Part shown: one piece after another, positions 32,131-41,957 of the stretch
How the letters are laid out: every line of letters starts with the position of its first letter
Numbering within the stretch: position 1 is the stretch's first letter
Assembly: GCA_907164885.2 (NCBI GenBank)
Contig: OU015498.1
Coordinates: 122,811,727-122,875,726, forward strand
Reading direction: 5' to 3'
DNA length: 64,000 bases
Source of the DNA: Dolomedes plantarius
Lineage: Eukaryota; Arthropoda; Arachnida; Araneae; Dolomedidae
Translations under genes and position numbers: made by a program
Notes under the pieces: model-generated
Databases searched by the model: none
Told to the model about the DNA's origin: nothing
The model's input: only the letters and a program-made list of their open reading frames with translations

Positions 32131-32609
32131 CAGTGCTCCCCAACCTTTCTATCGCCGCGGACCGGTCAACGTTTGATAATTTTACCACGGCCAGCTGAAG
32201 GAGGACGTTGATTGTTTATATTTTTGATTGTTTTGATTTAATAATTGATGTTATTACAATTTTGATGTATAAATGAAGTTACGTTTATTTATTGTTCATT
32301 AAAAAACTCTATTTATTTATTTGTTTCTTATTTTTCCTTTCTTTCGGCGCATTTATTTTCAATTTTATGACTGCAATTTTAATTCATAATCTTGAAATGT
32401 TTAATAAACAATAAACTAATTTAAAATAGTTACAAGATTTCTTCTGTTACAAAGGTATAAATTAGCACAAACCCGACAAAGTCGCACAAACCCGAGAGAA
32501 ATACACCACAGTAAATAAAATGGAAATAATTTAATGTCCCTTGGGCGGCTCGGTAGCATTTGATCCACGGACCGGTACCGGTCCGCGGCCCGGGGGTTTT
32601 GAACCACTG
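32131..32609. mobile_element. hAT-type MITE, 479 bp
   Basis: CAGTGCTCCCCAACCTTTC starts the left end, with GCGGACCGGT following. The right end, inverted, reads CAGTGGTTCAAAACCCCCG with GCGGACCGGT. GTTTACGA (32123-32130) and GTTTACGC (32610-32617) are an 8-bp duplication with one mismatch. No transposase. Confidence 0.87.
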
Positions 32610-33092
32610 GTTTACGCCAACTACTCGCATTTCATAGACGATCAGTTAGCAGAGTTGGACGTGAGAAGTTGAGTGAGATGCTAGTATACACTCTTTTGTT
32701 CAGTGTTATGCGAGTACTTCACTCGAAACACTGAACTATAAAAGAAGAAAACAGAATAAGATAAGACTATTTAATTAATGCTGGAATTACCACGCAAGTA
32801 GAAGAGACCGGTTCAACAACACAGAAAACCAAATATTAAAATAGATATATCTTAAGGTAAAAATATACATATGAATAGCAGATATGTGTTTCTCAGGCAT
32901 TAAAAAAAAAGTTAAAATATTCCCTATAAATAAACTGAATTTTAAACTCCTCGCGTATCTCGAAAGCGAATAGTGTTTAATTTTCAGTCATTCATGATAG
33001 AAATCTTAAGAAATAAATATTTAAAGGTTTTTATAATCCGTGACTTTTTCATTTTAGCCATGCTATTGTTCCAGATTCGCCTTTCATTCAAA
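32610..33092. other. Non-coding stretch
   Basis: Nothing recognisable. Confidence 0.4.
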
Positions 33093-33094
33093 TA

Positions 33095-33516
33095 CAGGTA
33101 TTCCTCGACTTACAACCGCTCGCACTTACGATCGAAAATTTCATTAATTTAATTTTGCTTATTTTTATCTTTTTCTCAAAAATATTGTTCCTTGAAAGTA
33201 CAGTACGTACCTATATGTATCTCATGATTATTAAAAACTACCTTGGATAACTTTGTTAAAAAAACTTGCAATGTATCTTCTGTCACAAATTCTGAACCAT
33301 TGGATTGTACTAACATGATAAGTAGTGATGGCGAAGAATAATTTATGCCTTTTAAATAAAGTACAATTCATCTTAAATTACGTATGTATGTATGAAAGTA
33401 AAAAATGAATGTATATACATATACAAAAAAAAATTGTTTGAAACTCGACTTACGAGCAAATCAACTTACGACCAATGTCTCGGTCCCTATCTCGGTCGTA
33501 AGTCGAGAAATATCTG
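33095..33516 (-). mobile_element. TA-type TIR MITE (copy B)
   Basis: CAGGTATTCCTCGACTTAC at the left and CAGATATTTCTCGACTTACG inverted at the right, flanked by TA (33093-33094, 33517-33518). The interior is the reverse complement of copy A at 2290-2874 (AACTACCTTGGATAACTTTG, TCTGTCACAAATTCTGAACC), about 160 bp shorter. Confidence 0.82.
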
Positions 33517-33532
33517 TATCAAATGAAATGTT

Positions 33533-34170
33533 ATGCAAGGGGAAATGATATACGGCACTAACATTCAAACTCTGTCTGAAAACGAATTGAAAGAAAGAGC
33601 AGTCTTTTGTCCGAAGAATTCCCATTGTTATGAGATCAACAACAAGATCACTGACCAACTTTCAGGCGAACAGCGCATTTTTCTAAGTCCCGACACAGTT
33701 GTGACTGAAGATGAGAGTGAAAGACTGAACTACCCAGTTGGATATTTGCACACGATCGAGATGAGTTGGCTTCCGCCTCATATTTTACGACTGAAAAAGG
33801 GTGCAATTGTGATGCTCATCAGGAACCTCGACACAAGGAAAGGTTTAGTCAATGACACACGTATGATCATAAAGTCACTCTTCCGAAATACAATTTCAGC
33901 AGAAATTTTGTGAGGGGAACATAAGGGGTCACTGTACACACTGAGACACATTCCGCTTACTCCAAGAGGCAGGACTTTCCCTTTTACAATCAAACGCATT
34001 CAATTTCCGATCATAGTGTCCTTTGCGATGACAATGAACAAGAATCAAGGACAAACACTTGCCAAAGTTGGACTATTCCTGCCAGAACCAGTCTCACGTA
34101 TAACATGGTATGCCAGAATGTTGCCCTGTCTCGAGCAAGATCCAAACATTCTATTGAAGTAAAGAACACT
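33533..34170 (+). pseudogene. Broken Helitron helicase, C-terminal part
   Basis: The first frame (33533-33913) reads like the Pif1-type helicase of Helitrons: ERAVFCPKNSHCYEINNKI, SWLPPHILRLKKGAIVMLI and GLVNDTRMI. It stops at a TGA. The same reading then continues (SLYTLRHIPLTPRG, FAMTMNKNQGQT) and shifts frame near 34095 into NVALSRARSKHSIEVK. The last two blocks are helicase motifs V and VI. Rep and the N-terminal helicase motifs are absent. It starts directly after the MITE at 33095-33516, which may have landed in the same element. Non-functional. Confidence 0.82.
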
Positions 34171-34248
34171 CACGAAGATATACCTGGATTCCCTGCTGCA
34201 GATGGGTGGACTCAAAATATTGTATTTGAAAGTTTACATTTGTTGCTT

Positions 34249-34602
34249 GAGGCGCAGGCGGCCCAGTTGGCAAAGGCACCGGGACCGTAACCTGCAAGTT
34301 GCTGGTTCGATGCCCGTCGCTGACAAATCCACCGACGTGTACACTAATGGTGGTTGATGCACGGGAAAAATTAGTCGCTGCTGCAATGTCCTCCAAGTTC
34401 CCAATGTATCTCTGGAGGTGCGGGATCAAGTGTTTCAAGTCACTTGACTCGGGTCAAAATTACGTGACCGGTTCATAGGAGATGATACTGGTCCATCTAT
34501 ATCTTGCTCCCACAATAAAGAGGCCAGCAAAAACCGCTGTGATAACATGCAAATGTTTAAAGGGACAAGGCGTCCGCATTGAAAAAAAATTGCTGTTTGA
34601 TT
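34249..34602 (+). repeat. tRNA-derived SINE, family 1 head
   Basis: An A-box-like GGCCCAGTTGGCAAAGGC and a B box GCTGGTTCGATGCC head the copy, followed by GACAAATCCACCGACGTGTA and CTCTGGAGGTGCGGGATCA as at 60060. It then ends like the SINE at 47407 (AATAAAGAGGCCAGCAAA, TCCGCATTGAAAAAAA). It is thus a mosaic of both tails. Confidence 0.75.
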
Positions 34603-34695
34603 TGAGTTTATTCTTTTTGATATGAGCTTATTCTAAAAACAAAGTACTAACCGTCAATTTCGAAGGGTTTTTACTGTAGTGTTTAATGACCGTAA

Positions 34696-35028
34696 TCCTC
34701 TATCAAAGAAGTCAACCTTAAAATATCATTGCTCACGGCTAACAAGGTGGCATCACAATTTTGCAAACAACACGATTTGCTGTCAAGTTGCTTCATTGAA
34801 ACTAAGGAAAATTTTTTAACCGAGGTTTAACAAGCAGAAGAAACTGTACCTATGAAGGAGGCGTCTGTGTTCGACATGATGCGAAAATTTTCTCATCACC
34901 AAGAAGCTCGTTTGGCTGTTCAGTTTGATCGTTTGTCGCAATCAGTTAAAGTTGATAATACTGAAATGTTCAATAAGCACTGCGCTCCCTGGGTTAAAAA
35001 GTCCTTTGTTATTCCAAAAATAAAATGA
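34696..35028 (+). pseudogene. Short coding-like fragment with one stop
   Basis: After a stop at 34693 one frame gives 44 codons (containing ANKVASQFCKQHDLLSSCF), a TAA at 34828-34830, and in the same frame 65 more codons to a TGA. The second part includes an ATG at 34852 and MRKFSHHQEARLAVQFDRL. The composition looks coding. The family is not recognised; a transposase or host exon relic is possible. Confidence 0.35.
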
Positions 35029-35634
35029 AATATGCTCGTTTTCGAGCTACGGGGCCACTAGTTGACTATTATTTCTCAATACATTTCATTATTTAGATTT
35101 ATTCTCAAACTCCATGTCCATCTGTACACTTTAAAATAAAGATTTGAGGAAATTTGTTGCATATTATAATCTCACTGAATTCAGAGGCTTTTCGTCAATT
35201 CCTTCATCAATATGTTAAAAAAATTAGAAAATTTTTAGATCTACACAGATGATATTTTTTTTATTCTGCACCTTTATGCAATTATTTTAATTCTTAGCTG
35301 TCGTACTGAACTTCAATTATAAGAACTTAGTTAAATTATACTGGCTTTATTGCATAGTACTTTTGCAATAAATTTAGTGAATATTTTAACTTGTTGAATT
35401 TACGAGCCACAAAACTGGATAATATGTTATAATTTTAATTCATGAGAAAGTTTACCTCGATTACATTTTGTAAGACTATTCGATATAAAGAGAAAAGTTC
35501 ATGCAATATACTTTTTAAATGAACTTAAAATAAGTCTGAATCAGTATCATTTTCATCATTTTCTTCTTAAGATTGCTTGCATATTTCCTTCATACGACTG
35601 GTCTTCTACTTGAGAAAGTATGTGTACAGTCCAC
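35029..35634. other. Non-coding stretch
   Basis: Nothing recognisable before the TIR element pair. Confidence 0.4.
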
Positions 35635-36800
35635 CTCTGGAGAGAAGAGACCTGGGACCGGTTTTAAGGTTGCTTCCTCCGGGAGGTCGATTCTCAAAAT
35701 GAGGGGTCGGGGATAATCAACACCCCAGTACCATTTCCCGCGGAAAGTATTTATCGCTCTTTAGGCATTAAGAAAATTATGAAGGTTTTAATTATTTAGG
35801 CTTTAAGAAAACCATCGCATGTTTTGATTTCCATTTTCATGTAATCAACGTATTTTGGGACTTTTTACCCTGCATCGTATTACTTACTATTTCTCGAAGT
35901 AATGTAAGGGAGTTTCAGAAAACCTCAATAAAATTTAGAGTCATGTTTATTTTTATAAATACTGGATCATACAAAAATTTATTATTATAGATGCAGATTT
36001 CAAGTATTTTGGTTTTGCAACTGTTATTTTTTCTTTCGCCAAAGGAGACGCGATCTTTTTCGGTAATTTTGTTTTCATTTAAGGGGTCTCGGGAGTCTTA
36101 CTATTTTACTGAAGGTGCAATTTAGCATCATGTCACATTTAGTTTTATTTCTCATTCCCTACAAAACATAAATACATGAAATTTTTACCACTGAAAGCTT
36201 AATATATGTTCTATGTAGAATAATTATTTCAATGTTCAACAACTGGTATTTTAATTAATTTTCCATTTTTAATTTTGATGAAAATTTTAAAATTGTGTTT
36301 TGGCTTGCATCCATTGCGCGCAAGACTGTAGCAAAACTATTGGTTCTAGATTCCCAAAAAATATTGATAAAGTTGTAAAACTAATGTATATTTAACGTAT
36401 ACTCCATTTTTAAACAATTAAAAGCTTAAATTTTTTAAATTAAAATTAAAATTACAAAACTTTGAAAAATGCATTTTTTTAATTGAAAACATGTTAATTT
36501 TAAATAATTAATGCAATTAAAAATACTAAATTTGAAGTATACATTATTCCTTGCATCAAAATAAACGTATTAAACGTATTCACCAAGTTTTATAGAAATT
36601 GCTTTGTCAGTTTCTTTATCAGTCAAAGAGTGACTGCAAAAAAGACACAACTCTAGTATAATTTTACCCCAATTTCCCCCTCCAAATTTTGGAATAGAAC
36701 TTCACTTTAAAAGCCCCGGCCTTAGTTATTGCTGGGCCCAACTGCAGAAATTGCGATAAAAATATAATGTACAGATATTTTGATAAAAATATAGTTGCAC

Positions 36801-36960
36801 ACTGGCCTGTGGCGTCCTTGTGGTACAACGCGCTGGCTTTCGGTGCTGAGGGTGCTCGGATCGAATCCCGGCCTTGCGCCACTGAAAATGCCTCTGTTTA
36901 TGTAGTCCATTTATAGGGGTTAGTGCTGGTCCGCTTATATGGCACCCCCATAATAAAATA
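36801..36960 (+). repeat. tRNA-derived SINE inside unit 1
   Basis: GTGGTACAACGCGCTGGC (A-box region) and GGATCGAATCCC (B box), then a tail GTTAGTGCTGGTCCGC and CACCCCCATAATAAAATA like that of the SINE at 47407. Confidence 0.72.
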
Positions 36961-36962
36961 TT

Positions 36963-37811
36963 TGAAAGTGGTGTATGTCCACTTTAAAAAAATGAGTTAA
37001 CGGTGATTTTAGTAAGATATACACACTTTTTTTTCGTACGATTTTTTTCATAAAGTAAACAAAAGAATTTTGGCTATAAAAATGTTATCCCAAAATTTTT
37101 TTTTTAAGTGGAATAAGTCCATTCCTAATAATTATAATAAAAGCAACTTGCTTATTGCAATTATTATTGATTATTACGACTTCAGTGTACACTACGCTTT
37201 AGCATATATTACTTAGCTAGTGTCTTAAAAACAACATCGTTAACAAAATAACGGTATTATTGTTCTGATTAAGTGGTCAGAAGTAATTTCACTGATTTTG
37301 TTTGGTTTTCTTTCGCAATTCCTACTGTTTGGTTTGTGTTTCTTATACTAATAGATTGCAGCGTGAGTATTATTTAAATATTTTTATTAAAGCAGGAAAT
37401 CAAAGTTTTAGATAAATAACATTTAATACAGTTGTTACAATGAGTTCACATACCAATAAAAAAGACTATAATATGTCAATTTGGTCTGATAGTGATGTTG
37501 GTAAGTAAGAGTTTACATTAAAATATCCATTTCACTGAAACTAATGTATATAAAAATATGGACTTAATTTCCACTTGTTTTTATTTTTTATAATATGTTA
37601 TTTTTGAAAGTGGTATAAGTCCATTTGGAGCTAAAAAAATCGTTTATTTTTTAAATAATTTTAATAATTATTATTTCATAGTAAAATTTAAAAGGTGTAT
37701 AGTGTTAAAAACATCACTCGAATTGATTAACGTTTGCCAATATTTTTAAATTCATTCAAATACAAACCTTTAAATATCTCGATACGTGAAAAATGGACTT
37801 ATGCCACTTTC
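36963..37811. mobile_element. TIR element with iterated terminal motif, inside unit 1
   Basis: TGAAAGTGGTGTATGTCCAC at the left and TTGAAAGTGGCATAAGTCCA inverted at the right. The core motif GTGG-ATAAGTCCA occurs about five times in both orientations (about 36968, 37113, 37560, 37609, 37795). An ATG-led 61-nt exon-like stretch at 37440-37500 is followed by GTAAGT. Target duplication unclear. Confidence 0.55.
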
Positions 37812-39685
37812 AAAAATAACAGCTCATATGTTAAAGCCATTTCAGTTTAGACATATTTTTAATTTTCCAGATCAAATAGGTTCAACTGGCAAGGTCGGCC
37901 CTGCCCTTTAAAGTGTGCTACCCTAATGACTTCTCCTAATCAAAATTCACAATTAACTTTATCAACACTATAAAATTTTCCCATTTTCCGCAATTTGAAT
38001 AAGGAAAATTTTCTTCAAACTTTAATTTCCCCCTCTTTGAAATATTTTCTCATAACTTGGTTTTTGTTAACTTCTAAACTGGCCAAAATTATGGCTAATA
38101 AAGACGGGAAAGATGTTTTGCTTGGTTGCAAATTTATACCTTGGAAAATAGACTTCAGAAATGAGCATTTAAACATTTCAGATTATACAGCACATCACGG
38201 CAGTTAATATTCCAAAAGATATAATAGTTCCAATAGTGTTTAAAATTTCCTTTCAATTGTAACTGCAGATGTGTATTTCTCCCCATCTGTTTCTTGTAAA
38301 CACTGTGTTTTCTTTAGACTAAACTATTGTCAATCGGCAGAAAACACCTGTTCGACTCTTCCTTGGGACAAATGCCGATATTTGGCGAAAAGTGGGGGAT
38401 GTTTGGTGACAATCTCTTTCTCTCTCGTTGACCCTTCGCTTTAACGTTCCACCCCTCATCGAAAAAGAACTCTCCCCGAGTGACGGGTTTCTCAGGGATC
38501 TTCTCTTCAGAGGTCCACTGTACAGTCCACCTCTGGAGAGAAGAGACCTGGGACCGGTTTTAAGGTTGCTGCCTCCGGGAGGTCGATTCTCAAAATGAGG
38601 GGTCGGGGATAATCAACACCACAGTACCATTTCCCGCGGAAAGTATTTATCGCTCTTTAGGCATTAAGAAAATTATGAAGGTTTTAATTATTTAGGCTTT
38701 AAGAAAACCATCGCATGTTTTGATTTCCATTTTCATGTAATCAACGTATTTTGGGACTTTTTACCCTGCATCGTATTACTTACTATTTCTCGAAGTAATG
38801 TAAGGGAGTTTCAGAAAACCTCAATAAAATTTAGAGTCATGTTTATTTTTATAAATACTGGATCATACAAAAATTTATTATTATAGATACAGATTTCAAG
38901 TATTTTGGTTTTGCAACTGTTATTTTTTCTTTCGCCAAAGGAGACGCGATCTTTTTCGGTAATTTTGTTTTCATTTAAGGGGTCTCGGGAGTCTTACTAT
39001 TTTACTGAAGGTGCAATTTAGCATCATGTCACATTTAGTTTTATTTCTCATTCCCTACAAAACATAAATACATGAAATTTTTACCACTGAAAACTTAATA
39101 TATGTTCTATGTAGAATAATTATTTCAATGTTCTACAACTGGTATTTTAATTAATTTTCCATTTTTAATTTTGATGAAAATTTTAAAATTGTGTTTTGGC
39201 TTGCATCCATTGCGCGCAAGACTGTAGCAAAACTATTGGTTCTAGATTCCCAAAAAATATTGATAAAGGTTGTAAAACTAATGTATATTTAACGTATACT
39301 CCATTTTTAAGCAAATAAAAACTTAAATTTTTTAAATTAAAATTAAAATTAGAAAACTTTGAAAAATGCATTTTTTTTATTGAAAACATGTTAATTTTAA
39401 ATAATTAATGCAATTAAAAATACTAAATTTGAAGTATACATTATTCCTTGCATCAAAATAAACGTATTCACCAAGTTTTATAGAAATTGCTTTGTCAGTT
39501 TCTTTATCAGTCAAAAAATGACTGCAAAAAAGACACAACTCTAGTATAATTTTACCCCAATTTCCCCCTCCAAATTTCGGAATAGAACTTCACTTTAAAA
39601 GCCCCGGCCTTAGTTATTGCTGGGCCCAACTGCAGAAATTGCGATAAAATATAATGTACAGATATTTTGATAAAAATATAGTTAC

Positions 39686-39846
39686 ACACTGGCCTGTGGC
39701 GTCCTTGTGGTACAACGCGCTGGCTTTCGGTGCTGAGGGTGCTCGTATCGAATCCCGGCCTTGCGCCACTGAAAATGCCTCTGTTTATGTAGTCCATTTA
39801 TAGGGGCTAGTGCTGGTCCGCTTATATGGCACCCCCATAATAAAAT
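39686..39846 (+). repeat. tRNA-derived SINE inside unit 2
   Basis: Same position and sequence type as 36801-36960 in unit 1, B box GTATCGAATCCC. Confidence 0.7.
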
Positions 39847-39848
39847 AT

Positions 39849-40703
39849 TGAAAGTGGTGTATGTCCACTTTAAAAAAATGAGTTAACGGTGATTTTAGTA
39901 AGATATACACACCTTTTTTTCGTACGATTTTTTTCATAAAGTAAACAAAAGAATTTTGGCTATAAAAATGTTATCGCAAAATTTTTTTTTAAAAGTGGAA
40001 TAAGTCCATTCCTAATAATTATAATAAAAGCAACTTGCTTATTACAATTATTATTGATTATTACGACTTCAGTGTACACTACGCTTTAGCATATATTACT
40101 TAGCTAGTGTCTTAAAAACAACATCGTTAACAAAATAACGGTATTATTGTTCTGATTAAGTGGTCAGAAGTAATTTCACTGATTTTGTTTGGTTTTCTTT
40201 CGCAATTCCTACTGTTTGGTTTGTGTTTCTTATACTAATAGATTGCAGCGTGAGTATTATTTAAATATTTTTATTAAAGCAGGAAATCAAAGTTTTAGAT
40301 AAATAACATTTAATGCAGTTGTTACAATGAGTTCACATAGCAATAAAAAAGACGATACTATATGTCAATTTGGTCTGATAGTGATGTTGGTAAGTAAGAG
40401 TTTACATTAAAATATCCATTTCACTGAAACTAATGTATATAAAAATATGGACTTAATTTCCACTTGTTTTTATTTTTTATAATATGTTATTTTTGAAAGT
40501 GGTATAAGTCCATTTGGAGCTAAAAAAATCGTTTATTTTTTAAATAATTTTAATAATTATTATTTCATAGTAAAATTTAAAAGGTGTATAGTGTTAAAAA
40601 CATCACTCGAATTGATTAACGTTTGCCAATATTTTTAAATTCATTCAAATACAAACCTTTAAATATCTCGATACGTGAAAAATGGACTTATGCCACTTTC
40701 AAA
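39849..40703. mobile_element. TIR element with iterated motif, inside unit 2
   Basis: Counterpart of 36963-37811. Its exon-like ATG stretch has small changes that shift the frame before the same GTAAGT donor. Confidence 0.55.
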
Positions 40704-41384
40704 AATAACAGCTCATATGTTAAAGCCATTTCAGTTTAGACATATTTTTAATTTTCCAGATCAAATAGGTTCAACTGGCAAGGTCAGCCCTGCCCTTTAA
40801 AGTGTGCTACCCTAATGACCTCTCCTAATCAAAATTCACAATTAACTTTATCAACACTATAAAATTTTCCCATTTTCCGCAATTTGAATAAGGAAAATTT
40901 TTTTCGAACTTTAATTTCCCCCTCTTTGAAATATTTTCTCATAACTTGGTTTTTGTTAACTTTTAAACTGGCCAAAATTATAGCTAATAAAGACGTTAAA
41001 GATATTTTTTCTTGTTTGCAAATTTATACCTTGGAAAATAGACTTCAGAAATGAGCATTTAAACATTTCAGATTATACAGCACATCACGGCAGTTAATAT
41101 TCCAAAAGGTATAATAGTTCCAATAGTGTTTAAAATTTCCTTTCAATTGTAACTGCAGATGTGTATTTCTCCCCATCTGTTTCTTGTAAACACTGCGTTT
41201 TCTTTAGACTAAACCATTGTCAATCGGCAGAAAAATGCCGATATTTGGCGAAAAGTGGGGGATGTTTGGTGACAATCTCTACCTCTCTCGTTGACCTTCG
41301 CTTTAACGTTCCACCCCTCATCGAAAAAGAACTCTCCCCGAGTGACGGGTTTCTCAGGGATCTTCTCTTCAGAGGTTACCAGTA

Positions 41385-41800
41385 GTATAGTTTTTTGGGC
41401 TCCCCCTCTTTTTTGCTCGTTAAGTAACAGATTTCCCTTCAGGGGCTCAAAGACTTCTAGGTCATCAGAACCAGAACTAACCAGTTCGGTCCAGAAGGAT
41501 CTTTTTGAGACTGGTTAAGGAGAACGTGAATATTCTTCCCACGGGGAGAGAAGTTGCATTGATTCCTTATCAATTCCGTCGTCTCGCATTCAGCTCTCTG
41601 GAATGTTATACTCGCAGTCAACTTCATGAATGGGTTGCACTTTCCCTTTCACAGAAATTAATCAGACACTGCTTGTGTTTATCGCATGGCGCCTGGCGTA
41701 TCTGTGTTTACTCATCTTTCCCGTAACTCTCGAATTGTAGTTTGTGTGAAAAGAGCTTGGTTTATTTGAACTCAGCTTTAAGACACGAGGTCGCTTATGT
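41385..41800 (+). repeat. Dispersed repeat S, copy 1
   Basis: Matches 56105-56515 with divergence: TTCAGGGGCTCAAAGACTTC, GGTCATCAGAA, AGTTCGGTCCAGAAGGATC, ATTGATTCCTTATC, CATCTTTCCCGTAA. Directly right of the tandem pair. Unclassified. Confidence 0.6.
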
Positions 41801-41957
41801 CTGACCTCAACACTTTTCACTGTTATGTCTATAAAGAAGAGTCCTTCGGCGACGACTTATTGTCTCCTATACTTTTGCAATTACACATTCTGTAGGCGAC
41901 GGCAAGTTGTGTTACCTGCAATCCATACAAGGCTGTCTGAGGTCGAACTCGAGTCGG

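Larger units (their letters stand above)
35637..38520 (+). mobile_element. 2.9 kb TA-target TIR element, first of a tandem pair
   Basis: Starts CAGTCCACCTCTGGAGAG after TA (35635-35636) and ends CTCTTCAGAGGTCCACTG before TA (38521-38522). The ends are imperfect inverted repeats of about 20 bp, Tc1/mariner-pogo style. It carries a tRNA-derived repeat (36801-36960) and an inner element (36963-37811). No transposase frame is seen. The second unit follows immediately and is nearly identical throughout. Confidence 0.78.
38523..41376 (+). mobile_element. 2.9 kb TIR element, second of the tandem pair
   Basis: Collinear with 35637-38520, differing by scattered substitutions and small indels, including the same SINE (39686-39846) and inner element (39849-40703). 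The last 7 bp of the right terminus are missing or replaced (AGAGGT then TACCAG instead of CCACTG and TA). Confidence 0.78.

Noticed and set aside
36801..36900. tRNA gene
   Set aside because: The B box is good but the cloverleaf is not closed, and a SINE tail follows; the copy at 39686 confirms a repeat.
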